Shown here piece by piece: positions 42,030 to 52,640 of a stretch of DNA of 64,000 nucleotides. The notes under the pieces are model-generated. The model was not told where the DNA came from, ran no database searches, and saw only the letters and a list, made by a program, of their open reading frames with translations. This DNA comes from Perognathus longimembris pacificus. Lineage: Eukaryota > Chordata > Mammalia > Rodentia > Heteromyidae. Both the position numbers and the translations under genes were made by a program. The stretch covers positions 4,590,274-4,654,273 of the forward strand of contig NC_063161.1 in assembly GCF_023159225.1 (NCBI RefSeq). The letters run 5' to 3'. The number at the start of each line of letters is the position of its first letter. Position 1 is the stretch's first letter.

Positions 42030-43025
42030 GTACGAGGGGCGGCGGGCGGGCGGGCGGGCGGGGTCCGGGCCGCGGTGCCCGGGGCGCCCGCGGGCCGGGA
42101 GCGGAGCGGAGCGGGCGGCGGGGCGGGACGGGGCGGCTCGGCCTCCGCCCTGGGGCCACCTGTTCCCGAGCCCGCACCCCGGCGCGCTGCGCCCCCGCGC
42201 CCCGGCCCCGCCGCCGCCCGCGCCCCAACTTCGCTCCCCGCAAAGTTGAGCGGGGCGCTGCCCTCCCGCGCCCCGCCCGGAGCTCGGGGTGGGGACGGGA
42301 AGCCGGGGTCCCCCCCCACCCCGCCCCGCGGCCTCGGGCGTCAGGGGATGAGGATGGGGGCGACCGGGGAGCGGAGAGGGTGCGGGCTGGGGTGCGACCG
42401 CGGGGCCGATGGGGAGCGGCGGCTCCCCGAGCCCCGCAGGGCCTCCGGGCGGGCCGAGCTGGGAAGCCGCGGGGAGCCCCGGCCCCCCCCTTGCCCTCCC
42501 CTCCGTCCCTCGCCCTCCCCCCCCCCCGCGGGCCTCTCGCCCCCCACCCACTTCAGATGGGGAGACTGAGGCTCGCGTGGAGAGGCTCCGGCTGGGGGAC
42601 GGGATCCGAGACCCCTGCCCGCGCCCCGCTCGGGGCTGGACGACCCCCGGGGCTCGCTCCCGCCGAGGCCCCGCCTGCCTGCCCCGCGCCCCTCGGGGGT
42701 GCGCGTGTCCCCCGGAGAGCCGCCCTGGGACGCCCGCCCGCGCGGCGCCTCCCCGGGCCCCGCGGCCTCCCCGCGCTCCGGGCCGCCCGCGCCGCACCTG
42801 GGGCCTCTGAACCCCCCCACCCCGCACCCCACCCCACCCCGAAGCCCGGCCGCGGGGACACGCACGGGAGACGGGGTCCTCGTCCTGCTCCCGCGCCCTC
42901 CTGGGGCCTGAGCCCCGCCGGGCGCTGCACCCCCCCCCCCCCGGCCCCCGCGCCGCCCCCGCCCTCCGCGTCCGGCTTCCCGGTGATTCGTTGGAGATCG
43001 GAGTCTCTGCGCCGCCCCGGCTGCT

Positions 43026-44841
43026 CCCCACCCGGACCCTCAGATCCCAGCCTCCTCCCCCCACCCGCACCCTCAGATCCCAGCCTCCTCCCCCGACCCG
43101 ACCCTCAGATCCCAGCCTCCTCCCCCCACCCCGACCCTCAGATCCCAGCCTCCTCCCCCCACCCGCACCCTCAGATCCCAGCCTCCTCCCCCCACCCCGA
43201 CCCTCAGATCCCAGCCTCCTCCCCCCACCCGCACCCTCAGATCCCAGCCTCCTCCCCCCCACCCGGACCCTCAGATCCCAGCCTCCTCCCCCCACCCGCA
43301 CCCTCAGATCCCAGCCTCCTCCCCCACCCCGACCCTCAGATCCCAGCCTCCTCCCCCCACCCGGACCCTCAGATCCCAGCCTCCTCCCCCACCCCGACCC
43401 TCAGATCCCAGCCTCCTCCCCCCACCCGGACCCTCAGATCCCAGCCTCCTCCCCCCACCCCGACCCTCAGATCCTAGCCTCCTCCCCCCACCCCGACCCT
43501 CAGATCCCAGCCTCCTCCCCCCACCCCGACCCTCAGATCCCAGCCGCCTCCCCCCACCCGCACCCTCAGATCCCAGCCTCCTCCCCCCACCCCGACCCTC
43601 AGATCCCAGCCTCCTCCCCCCCCACCCGCACCCTCAGATCCCAGCCTCCTCCCCCCCCACCCGCACCCTCAGATCCCAGCCTCCTCCCCCCCACCCGGAC
43701 CCTCAGATCCCAGCCTCCTCCCCCCCACCCGCACCCTCAGATCCCAGCCTCCTCCCCCCCCACCCGGACCCTCAGATCCCAGCCTCCTCCCCCCCACCCG
43801 GACCCTCAGATCCCAGCCTCCTCCCCCCACCCGCACCCTCAGATCCCAGCCGCCTCCCCCCACCCCGACCCTCAGATCCCAGCCTCCTCCCCCCACCCCG
43901 ACCCTCAGATCCCAGCCTCCTCCCCCCACCCCGACCCTCAGATCCCAGCCTCCTCCCCCCCCACCCGGACCCTCAGATCCCAGCCGCCTCCCCCCCACCC
44001 GGACCCTCAGATCCCAGCCTCCTCCCCCCACCCCGACCCTCAGATCCCAGCCGCCTCCCCCCCCCACCCGCACCCTCAGATCCCAGCCTCCTCCCCCCCC
44101 ACCCGGACCCTCAGATCCCAGCCTCCTCCCCCCCCACCCGGACCCTCAGATCCCAGCCTCCTCCCCCCCCACCCGCACCCTCAGATCCCAGCCTCCTCCC
44201 CCCACCCGCACCCTCAGATCCCAGCCTCCTCCCCCCACCCGCATCCTCAGATCCCAGCCTCCTTCCCCCCCCACCCGGACCCTCAGATCCCAGCCTCCTC
44301 CCCCCACCCGCACCCTCAGATCCCAGCCTCCTCCCCCCACCCGCACCCTCAGATCCCAGCCTCCTCCCCCCACCCCGACCCTCAGATCCCAGCCTCCTCC
44401 CCCCACCCCGACCCTCAGATCCCAGCCTCCTCCCCCCCCACCCGGACCCTCAGATCCCAGCCGCCTCCCCCCCACCCGGACCCTCAGATCCCAGCCTCCT
44501 CCCCCCCACCCGCACCCTCAGATCCCAGCCTCCTCCCCCCACTCCGACCCTCAGATCCCAGCCTCCTCCCCCCCACTCCGACCCTCAGATCCCAGCCGCC
44601 TCCCCCCACCCGGACCCTCAGATCCCAGCCTCCTCCCCCCCACCCGGACCCTCAGATCCCAGCCTCCTCCCCCCCACCCGCACCCTCAGATCCCAGCCTC
44701 CTCCCCCCACTCCGACCCTCAGATCCCAGCCTCCTCCCCCCCACTCCGACCCTCAGATCCCAGCCGCCTCCCCCCACCCGGACCCTCAGATCCCAGCCTC
44801 CTCCCCCCCACCCGGACCCTCAGATCCCAGCCTCCTCCCCC
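43026..44841. repeat. 1.8-kb minisatellite, about 54 copies of a 31-36-bp unit
   Basis: Unit: accctcagatcccagcctcc, then tcccccc and acccg(g/c). Variation is mainly in the C-run length (5-9), cctcc/ccgcc, and ccgcacc/ccggacc/ccgacc. The minus strand is G-rich (gggggaggaggctggg). The unit core ctcagatcccagcctcct is close to the antisense SINE A segment ctcagatctcagcctcct, a possible origin. Absence of stop codons creates a 619-codon false frame. Confidence 0.97.
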
Positions 44842-45379
44842 GGGAGCTGAGCCGCGGCGCGCGGGGATGGTTGTGATTTTTCCAAGCCTCGACTTCTTCT
44901 GTCCAGGGAGCATTTATAAAGCCTTCTCAGGGATCGATCGCTCAGGACAGTGGATGGAAGACCAGGCAGAGGAGCAGTTAACACTGGGGAAGACTTAGAC
45001 AAAGACCAGAGCGCGCCGGCACGCGCACACGCACACGCATGCACACACACGCATGCACACGCACACACACACAGAGCGCCCTTCTCTCCAAGTCTAGCTT
45101 CTAGGAGCCAAAGGCTTCACTGGGTGTTTGCTCACTCACGGTTCTCTAAAAATGGGCACCTGTCTGCCCGACACAGAGAAGTGACCGTTTTGGTGGCAGT
45201 GGTATATACAGGCAAAAATCCCCCAATGGAGGTTCCGAGCCAGCTACTGGCATTCCAGTGGGGGCTTGGCTAGGAGGGAAGGCGGGAAGGGTCAGTTCCT
45301 GGATTCTGGTCTCAGGTTGAGCAAGTGGCTCCATCTATTGATGGGGGGCGGGGGGGGGGGGGAGGCAGGCACAAGTGCC
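44842..45379. other. intronic sequence with CA-type repeat
   Basis: Includes an imperfect (CACACG/CATGCA)n stretch at 45016-45075 and a G run at 45340-45363. Otherwise not recognised. Confidence 0.55.
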
Positions 45380-45590
45380 GGTATTGGGACTCTCGCTTGC
45401 CTTTCCACTCAAGGTTGGCGTTCTGCTGCTTGAGCTAACGCCTCCAGCTCAGCTTTTTGCTGGCTAATTGGAGAAGGAGCAAGATGGACTTTTCTACCCA
45501 GGATGGCTTCTAAACGCAACCCTCAGACCTCCACTTCCTGAGTGGCTGGAATGGAGGCATGAGCCACTGGTGCCTGGCTTCGTGCCGGCC
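45380..45590 (-). repeat. SINE family A, diverged (minus strand)
   Basis: ctcaaggttggcgttctgct, ttgagctaacgcctccagct, gctaattggagaaggagcaa, ctgagtggctggaatggagg, gagccactggtgcctggct. Confidence 0.7.
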
Positions 45591-46004
45591 CTCTGGCTAG
45601 CAGAGTTCGGAGGCGGCACCTGGCTATCACATAGAGTCAGGAAGTGCCTACGTTTTCAGCTTTGCTTTTGTTTAATATATTTTTTCTTTGAGATAATGTC
45701 ACATTGAGGCTTTGATTACATTTATACATGGCTGTATTTGGGAGACAGGAGCAAACGTGTTTCTAGATGGTTCTACCGGTGCTAGGGCGGAAGGGCTGAG
45801 TGAATGTCTCCACATTTCTTAGAAATGAAAACCACTGGTTCTCTGTGTTACTGGGCTTGAGTTCATCGTGGGAGATTTGCCCTCGCCTCTGCAGCAAAGA
45901 TAATTTCCTATTGCCATGTATTTCACTTTCTTTTTGCTACTGTGGGGTGTGGGGGGTGTTTAAGGAGCAAGGTGGGTTTTGAGAAATATCTTCCTTTGTG
46001 TGTG
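45591..46004. other. intronic sequence, nothing recognised
   Basis: AT-richer stretch (ttaatatattttttctttg at 45672). No element is identified. Confidence 0.45.
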
Positions 46005-46255
46005 TGTGCTAATGCCGGACGCTGTGACACACACCTGTAATCCCAGCTGTACAGGTGGGTAAGCTCTGAGGGTCATGGTTCAAAGCCAGCCTGGGCAGGA
46101 AAGTCCACGAGTCCATGAGACTCTTTATCTCCAAGAAGTTGGAACGGGAGCTGTGGCTCAAATGCTAGAGCTCGAGCCTTGAGTGAAAAAAAACTCTGAA
46201 ACAGCACCAAGGCCCTGAGTTCAAGCCCCAGGATGGACACGTACATGCGCGCACG

Positions 46256-46306
<51 letters not shown>
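46005..46306 (+). repeat. SINE family A with (CA)n tail
   Basis: cacacacctgtaatcccagc, ggttcaaagccagcctgggc, gctgtggctcaaatgctaga, tgagttcaagccccaggatg, then GCAC and a (CA) microsatellite of about 55 bp (46250-46306). Confidence 0.88.
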
Positions 46307-46307
<1 letters not shown>

Positions 46308-46999
46308 AGAAGGAAAGCCAAGGGCAGGCCGGCTCCAGAGACTGGTCCTGGGGGAACGCGGAGGAGCTGGCTTTTGTTGGGCAGCCTCGGGGGAAGAACA
46401 AAGCTCTGGGATCCCAGGTCCCACGCCAGCTGCACCCCGCTGGATGTTTACCTACCGAAGCAGGTGTTAGCACCTCCTGGTCACGTGGGGAGGAGGCCCT
46501 GCCCGGCCCGAGCGCCCCCCCTCTGGGGCTCCCTGTCTACCCCCATTCGGAGGAGGGATGGCCCTTCCCCTCCTCTGGGGGCTCCTCCGCCTGCTCCCCC
46601 CCCCCGCACCCCAGCGCCTGCTGCAGATCTCAGCTGATGAAGGGGATGTGGGTGACACGCGAGCGTGCGACCCGGAAAGCAGCCATCTTCGCTTTTTCTT
46701 GAGAGAAAAGCCAGAAATCATTCGACCAGACGCAGGGGACAAAAGCCCAGACACCTCATTTCTTTGTTCCTTTCAGAGGGATTCTGGGGCCGCCTGCTTG
46801 GGGGACCACCCGTCCCCGGAGCCCCAGGTGCCCACCCTGAAGCTCTCCTCCCCTCTTCCCACTGAGTCCACATCGCTGATGAGGACACGCGTCACCCGTG
46901 GAGCTTCTCCACACTGACAGGGACACTGAACCCCCAGGGGACACCCCTACCATCCCCTGCTGGTCCTCTGGTGGAGGCCTGGGTCTCGATTTCCGTGAA
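46307..46999. other. intronic sequence, nothing recognised
   Basis: Moderate GC with C-rich segments near 46590. No recognisable exon, promoter or repeat. Confidence 0.45.
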
Positions 47000-47215
47000 T
47001 GGGGGGGGGGGTTCGGGGGGGGTTGGTACTGGAGCTGGACTGCAGGGCTGGGCACTGTCCCTTAGCTTTGGTGCTCAAGGCTGGCCCTCGAGCCACGGTT
47101 CCACTCCCCACTTTTTGTGGTGGATTGGAGATGGGAGTCTCGGGGACTTTCCTGTCTGGGCTGGCTTCGATCTTTGATCCTCAGATCTCAGCTCCCTGTG
47201 TAGTTAGAAGCCTTT
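47000..47215 (-). repeat. SINE family A, partial (minus strand)
   Basis: ctggactgcagggctgggca, ctttggtgctcaaggctggc, gtggattggagatgggagtc, ctttgatcctcagatctcag, ending before the normal head. Confidence 0.65.
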
Positions 47216-47439
47216 GACCCCGGGAGATTCATTTCTAGGAAGCGGTTCCCTAGGAGTCGTTCAGGATGCCCTCTACCATGCAATACGAGCTGCAGCCGCT
47301 CAGCGCCTCCCACTTAGAAAAGCCAAGCGGCCGCACGCATGGCCCTGGACCCGAACTCACTGTGGAACCTGCCTAGGCGCCCCTCTCGTACCCCAGTCCC
47401 ACGATGCCAGAGTGTAAACCGTGTGGCGTTGACTGGGGC

Positions 47440-47635
47440 TGGGGTTCGAGGCTTGCACTGGCTAGGCCAGGCTGGTACGCTACCACGTGAACCCCTCCTC
47501 CCGCCCCATGGTTTTGCTGAGTTTGAAGATGGTGTTGTGAACTTTCCTGGCCAGGCTGGCCTCGCCCCTTGAGCCTCTGGGTCTCATCTTCCTGAGCAGC
47601 TGGGATTGACCACCGTGAGCTAGCACTGTGCCTGC
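47440..47635 (-). repeat. SINE family A, diverged (minus strand)
   Basis: ggggttcgaggcttgcactg, ctttcctggccaggctggcc, tgagcctctgggtctcatct, cctgagcagctgggattgac. Confidence 0.55.
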
Positions 47636-47924
47636 CTTAAAATATCTATATTTACGTGTAGAATATACAGTATTTGCAAATGACCTAGGCCCGTCGTCCT
47701 ATATATGAATTAAGTTATGACTGGTATTATTTATCACTTGGCGCTCTGGACATGCCAAACGCCTGCCTCTTTAAACCTCCGCTCATCAGTATGTCACTCA
47801 TAGGGTAGACAACACAGGGTAGACAGTTGTCACACTATATTGTTTAGGGAATGAGGGTCAGGAAGGAGTCTGGTCATGTTCTGCAGAGATGCATTATATT
47901 TTTGCGAATTACTATAATTATTAT
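47636..47924. other. AT-rich intronic sequence
   Basis: About 290 bp of AT-rich sequence (aatatctatatttacgtg). Nothing else is visible. Confidence 0.5.
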
Positions 47925-48118
47925 TTTGCCAGTCCTGGGGTTTGAACGCAGGGCCTGAGCACTGTCCCTGGCTTCCTTTTGCTCAAGGCTAGCACTCTAC
48001 CACTTGAGCCACAGCGCCACTTCTGGCTTTTTCTGTTTATGTGGTGCTGAGGAATCGAACCCAGGGCTTTATGCATGCTAGGCAGGTGCTCGCCCACTTA
48101 TCCACATTCCCAACCATG
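47925..48118 (-). repeat. SINE family B (minus strand)
   Basis: gccagtcctggggtttgaac, gctcaaggctagcactctac, gctgaggaatcgaacccagg, atccacattcccaacc. Confidence 0.9.
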
Positions 48119-48337
48119 TTTTTTTGCTAGTTATTTTTAAATTCACAAATGGAGAGGTGAGGACTCCAGAAAGCTGGGTTTTCAGACAGCTTCAGTGATG
48201 TGTAATTTGCCCCCTCAGTCTGTGTATACAGTTGGTGAGCCTGTGTGAATGTATACAGTTATTAAGCCACCTCTGCCACCTCGTTTGAAAGCACGGGATC
48301 CAGTGTGGGCTTTTGTTTGCTAGCTGGTTGGTTTTGG

Positions 48338-48545
48338 TTTTGTGCTGGTCCTGGGGCTTGAACTCAGGGCCTGGGTACTGTCCCTTGAACTTCATGTTGC
48401 TCAAGGCTAGTGCTCTGCCGCTTGAGCCACAGCGCCACTTGTGACCTTTTTGGAAGTTCATGGGGAATTAAGTGTCCCATGGACGTTCCTGCCTGCGCTG
48501 GCTTCAAATGGAATTACAGGGGTGAGCTACCAGAACCTGGCTTAT
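48338..48545 (-). repeat. SINE family A, internally deleted (minus strand)
   Basis: ctggtcctggggcttgaact, gctcaaggctagtgctctgc, cattcctgcctgcgctggct-like middle, then attacaggggtgagctacca. The segment tcctcagatctcagcctcct is missing. Confidence 0.72.
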
Positions 48546-48552
48546 TGTTAGT

Positions 48553-48666
48553 CTTTAGTACAATAAGAGAGGGAGGGAGGAAGGGAGGGAGGGAGGGAGG
48601 GAAGGAGGAAGGAAGGAAGGAAGGAAGGAAGGAAGGAAGGAAGGAAGGAAGGAAGGAAGGAAGGAC
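48553..48666. repeat. (GGAA)n/(GGGA)n microsatellite
   Basis: About 45 bp of gggaggga-type repeats, then about 60 bp of pure ggaa repeats, directly after a SINE head. Confidence 0.96.
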
Positions 48667-48854
48667 AAGTAGGACAAAAAGTCAGGATTCCGACCCAGGG
48701 AGAGACTTGTGTATCTAGCATCCGCAGATAGGCTTTGGTTTGAGGGCGCGCTCTCCTCGCTGTGGGTCAGACGCGAGGTCCGGGCAGCCCCGACGGGATC
48801 ACCGTGGTGTGGGCACAGAGGTTGTGGGGGGCTCCCCATCTCAGCCTGCGAGGG

Positions 48855-49110
48855 CAGGCCGGGTGCCGTGGCGCACACCTGTGGTCCCAGCGGCTCTGGA
48901 GGCTGAGGTCTGAGGGCGGAGGCTCGACGCCAGGCCGGGAAGCCAAATCTGTGCAACGCCTCTCTTCCATCAACTACCAAAAAGCCAGAAATGGAGCTGG
49001 AGTGCCATGCGGTTGGGGCGGGGGGGGGTGGGGGGCCCGCTTGGAGCACAAAAGCCAAATGGGCCCAATGGCAACCTTGAGTTGCCAGCGTGGGCACAAG
49101 AAGAAAACGG
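48855..49110 (+). repeat. SINE family A, GC-rich diverged copy
   Basis: ggccgggtgccgtggcgcac, acctgtggtcccagcggctc, tggaggctgaggtctgaggg, aactaccaaaaagccagaaa. The tail is irregular and includes a G run. Confidence 0.65.
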
Positions 49111-49534
49111 AGGAAGTCGGGGTGAGGGATCTTGCTCTGGCCAACTGCAACAGTGTGATCTTAAGCCAGTGCCAGCAGGAGTGGGGGGGGGAGGGGGAGG
49201 GCAGAGGGCCGGGGGGGGGGGGTCAAGGCTCCTTCCTGGCCTGGGAACACAAGGCCTGAAAGCGCAGGACCTTACGTGGCAGGTTCCCCGGCCCCCCCCC
49301 GCCCCCCCGCCCCCAGGGCCCGCAGCTCCTCCTCTCCCCCCTCCACCCGGCCTTCCTGTCTCTGGGTTATGTTTGATCTTGGCCTTGTGGGAGAATTAGC
49401 GGTCCTTTAACTCACAACAAGTGTGTGTGGATAGACACACTTGGCTGGCCCAGGGCTCCGGAGGAAAAGCTGACATTGTCCGCTCACCCCTGCCCTTCAC
49501 CGTTTATCTACGACCTCATCAAGAAAGACCGTGG
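49111..49534. other. intronic sequence, nothing recognised
   Basis: G-rich (49185-49222) and C-rich (49290-49320) runs surround unremarkable sequence. Confidence 0.45.
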
Positions 49535-49725
49535 GGGCTGGGACTGTGGCCTAGGGGTGGAGGGCTTGCCTAGCGTGCATGAAGCCCTGGGTTCCATTCC
49601 TCGGTACCACATACACAGAAAAGGCCGGAAGTGGCGCTGTGGCTCAAGCGGAAGCTCGGGGACAGCGCCCAGGCTCTGAGTTCAAGCCCCAGGACTGGCT
49701 AAATACATAAATAAATAAATACATC
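49535..49725 (+). repeat. SINE family B, shortened
   Basis: gggctgggactgtggcctag, ctgggttccattcctcggta, gtggcgctgtggctcaagcg, ttcaagccccaggactggct, tail (aaat)n. About 15 bp of the right monomer are missing. Confidence 0.85.
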
Positions 49726-49734
49726 CTGGGCGCC

Positions 49735-50150
49735 CAGCACCGGTGGCTCACACCTGTAATCCCAGCCACTCGGGAGCCTGAGATCTGAGGGTTGTGTTTC
49801 AAAGTGAGCTGTGCAAGAAAGTCCTGAAGGGCTGGGGATATGGCCTAGTGGCAAGAGTTCCTGCCTCGGATACACGAGGCCCTGGGTTCGATTCCCCAGC
49901 ACCACATATACAGAAAACGGCCAGAAGCGGCGCTGTGGCCCAAGTGGCAGAGTGCTAGCCTTGAGCGGGAAGCCCTGAGTTCAAGGCCCAGGACCGGCCA
50001 AAAAAAAAAAAAAAGAAAGTCCTGAAGACTTGTGTCTCCAGTGAAACAGCAAAAAGTGGAAAGTGGCGCCGTGGCTCAAGTGGTAGAACACCAAGCCTTG
50101 AGTGAAAAAGCCCATGGACAGGGCCCAGGCCCTGAGTTCACACCTCAGTA
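49735..50150 (+). repeat. SINE family A interrupted by SINE family B
   Basis: Family A starts at 49735 (agcaccggtggctcacacct) and breaks at agaaagtcctgaag (49816-49829). Family B fills 49830-50013. agaaagtcctgaag recurs at about 50014-50030 and family A resumes to 50150. The direct repeat is the target duplication. A CA/CG microsatellite follows (50150-50188). Confidence 0.92.
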
Positions 50151-50379
50151 CACACACACACACACACACACACGCACGCACGCACACACTCGACCTTGGG
50201 AGTTCCTAACCTTGCACAGGTGTGAAGAGAGGCGCGCTGTGGGCTGGAGGCGGTTTTAATATATTGAGAAAATCAAATCTGTGAGGCAGGAGGATTTGCA
50301 CACATTCTCCCGTCGCTTCTGTCTGGACTTTGGGGTGTGGGAGGAGGTAACCGTGTAAGGACTCCCCCCCCCACCCCCA

Positions 50380-50575
50380 GCCTTCCCTGGTCTATTTCAT
50401 TCATGGATGGCACACTACCGCTTGAGCCATGCCTCCAGCCTAGTTTCTGCTGGCTTATTGGAGGTAGAAGCTGGTGGATTTGTCTGCCCCGGGGCCTGCC
50501 GGGAACTGGGACCCTCAGAGCTCAGCCTCCTGAGTAGCTCAGATTACAGGTGTGATCACCAGCCCCCAGCTTAAA
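50380..50575 (-). repeat. SINE family A, partial (minus strand)
   Basis: cactaccgcttgagccatgc, ctggcttattggaggtagaa, ctcagcctcctgagtagctc, agattacaggtgtgatcacc. Confidence 0.65.
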
Positions 50576-51164
50576 AGTTTTCCTTATAGTTTCTGAAATT
50601 TAGCTATGATTGCGAAAACTTTCCCAGCCCCAAGGTTATAAATAATCTGCCCATGTTTTATTCAGTACTTCCATGGTGCTTCTTATTTACATTTGCAGTT
50701 TGTTCTGGGATATAATCGCAAGAACATACCCAACCTGTTCTGACCCTGCTGAGCTACCCCGACTGCCCAAGATCTGATATTTAAAAGCTTATTTTACCCT
50801 GCAGATTTGAGGCTTGATTGTGAGTTCAAGTTCCTTATTATTTCCGAGATTTATTTCGCTTTATTGATCTCACTGATCCCATGCGAGGCGACGTTGCTTT
50901 AATTATTAATGCTCATGGGATGTCTTCCCAGCCAGGGGCCGGCAGTCCTTGCTCTCGTGTTTGTCCATCCTCCTCACACTCTTCCTTACGTTCTTGCTTG
51001 TTTCCCTATATCAACATCAGAGTCACATCTAACTGTATAATCACAAACCATTTATACAGTGCTTTAAGAATAAGGACGGCTTTAGGAGCGGAATCTTCTA
51101 TCTGGAAATAAAGTAAGTGCTTCTCCTGGTTCATGGTTACTTTTTGTTTTTCCTCTTTTTCTTT

Positions 51165-51169
<5 letters not shown>
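50576..51169. other. intronic sequence, nothing recognised
   Basis: Relatively AT-rich (attatttccgagatttattt). No exon or repeat is identified. Confidence 0.5.
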
Positions 51170-51197
<28 letters not shown>

Positions 51198-51392
51198 CAG
51201 TCCTGGGCCTTGGACTCAGGGCCTGAGCACTGTCCCTGGCTTCTTCTTGCTCAAGGCTAGCACTCTGCCACCTGAGCCACAGCGCCACTTCTGGCCGTTT
51301 TCTGTATATGTGGTGCTGAGGAATCGAACCCAGGGCTTCATGTATACGAGGCGAGCACTCTTGTCACTAGGCCATATCCCAGCTCCTCATGG
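51170..51392 (-). repeat. SINE family B (minus strand)
   Basis: Long poly(T), gccagtcctgggccttggac, gctcaaggctagcactctgc, gctgaggaatcgaacccagg, ctaggccatatcccagctcc. It is a clean, young-looking copy. Confidence 0.94.
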
Positions 51393-51439
51393 TTACTTCT
51401 GTGTTTCTCAGAGGCTTGAAGAGTTTGCTCACTCAGATT

Positions 51440-51640
51440 TGGAACTTTTTTTTTTTCTGGTTGCCAGTACTTACAGGGGCTTGAACTCAGAACCTTGGCT
51501 TTTTTTTTTTTTAAAGCTGGTGCTCTACCACTTGAGATACAGCTTCATTTCCAGAGTTTTGGTGATTAATTGGAGATAAGAGTCTCACAAACCTCTGTCC
51601 TCAAATCTCAGCCTCTGGAGTAGCTGGGGTGCTTTTCAGT
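51440..51640 (-). repeat. SINE family A (minus strand)
   Basis: ggggcttgaactcagaacct, aaagctggtgctctaccact, gattaattggagataagagt, caaatctcagcctctggagt. Confidence 0.75.
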
Positions 51641-51842
51641 TGTCACTGGGGATAACCGAGTGGTTTTTCTCCTTAGATCAGTTAACATGATTGATTATGT
51701 TAGTGAGTTCCTAATAGCAAACCATCCTGCAATAAACGATTTAAATGGGGGTATTTTATTCTTTCAATGGTCAATAAAGTGTGCTCTCCTAGATTTTCGT
51801 ATCTATGTAACGCTTATATTTTTGAAAATTTCCTTCCTTAAC

Positions 51843-52075
51843 AGGCACTGGTGGCTCATGCTGTAATCCTAGCCACTCAGGAGGCTGAGATCTGAGGATC
51901 ATGGTTCAGAGCCAGCCCAGGTAGAAAGTCCATGAGCCTCTTATCTCCAAATAACCACTAAGACAAGCTGGAAGTAGAACTGTGGCTCAAGTGGTAGAGT
52001 GCTTGCCTTGAGAGCTAAAAAAGGTCAGGGACAGTGTCCAGGTCTGGAGTTCAGCCCCAGGACTGGCACAAACAA
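51843..52075 (+). repeat. SINE family A
   Basis: aggcactggtggctcatgct, cactcaggaggctgagatct, ggttcagagccagcccaggt, ctgtggctcaagtggtagag, gttcagccccaggactggca. Confidence 0.9.
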
Positions 52076-52089
52076 AAGTTATGTTTTTC

Positions 52090-52297
52090 AGGGCTAGGAA
52101 TATGGCCTAGTGGTAGAGTGTTCGTCTCCTATACACGAAGCCCTGAGTTCGATTCCTCAGCAACACATATATGGAAAAAGCCCTAAGTGGCGCTGTGGCT
52201 CAAGTGGTGGAGTGCTAGCCTTGAGCAAAAAAGAAGCCAGGGACAGTGCTCAGGCCCTGAGTTCAAGCTCCAGGACTGGTTGGTGTGTGTGTGTGTC

Positions 52298-52328
<31 letters not shown>

Positions 52329-52330
52329 TT
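52090..52330 (+). repeat. SINE family B with (GT)n tail
   Basis: gggctaggaatatggcctag, cctgagttcgattcctcagc, gtggctcaagtggtggagtg, agctccaggactggttggtg, then a 45-bp GT/GC microsatellite. Confidence 0.9.
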
Positions 52331-52439
52331 CTAGCTGGGCGCACTTTTTTTTTCTTTTGTTGACTATTGTTTCCTCCCTCTGTTCCTCCCTCCCTCCTTC
52401 CCTGCTTGTTTCCCTCTCCCTCCCCCCCCCCTCCGTCTC

Positions 52440-52640
52440 TCTTCCTGTTACTGGGCCTTAAACTCCAGGCCTGTCTTCGTTTTTCCATTCGCACCTGTGC
52501 TCTCCCATTTGAGCCACAGCTCCACTTCGGGCTTTGTCCTGATTCATTGGAGATAGGAGTCTCACGGAGTGGGCTGGCTTTGAACCCCCATCCTCAGATC
52601 TTGGCCTTCTGAGTAGCTGGGAGCCCAGGCGTGAGCTGTG
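52440..52640 (-). repeat. SINE family A, diverged (minus strand)
   Basis: ttactgggccttaaactcca, ccatttgagccacagctcca, gattcattggagataggagt, atcctcagatcttggccttc, gagtagctgggagcccagg. Confidence 0.7.

Larger units (their letters stand above)
41010..43010 (+). promoter_or_regulatory. A4GALT: CpG island, probable A4GALT promoter region
   Basis: About 2 kb with extreme CpG density, in contrast to the SINE-rich flanks. It lies 13-14 kb upstream of the A4GALT coding exon on the same strand, where a promoter with noncoding first exon would be expected. Features include GC boxes (ggggcggggcggggcggc at 41926-41943) and no TATA box. The assignment to A4GALT is inference from position, since no transcript data are available here. 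Confidence 0.55.

Noticed and set aside
40779..43301. 840-codon minus-strand open frame and 777-codon plus-strand frame over the CpG island
   Set aside because: Both run through GC-rich tandem repeats with almost no A/T to make stops, and encode Pro/Ala/Arg or Gly/Arg runs. No domain, conserved start or splice structure.
42991..44850. 619-codon open frame encoding DPQIPASSPHP-type repeats
   Set aside because: It is a direct translation of the minisatellite. Unit lengths are not multiples of three, so the reading frame shifts from unit to unit.
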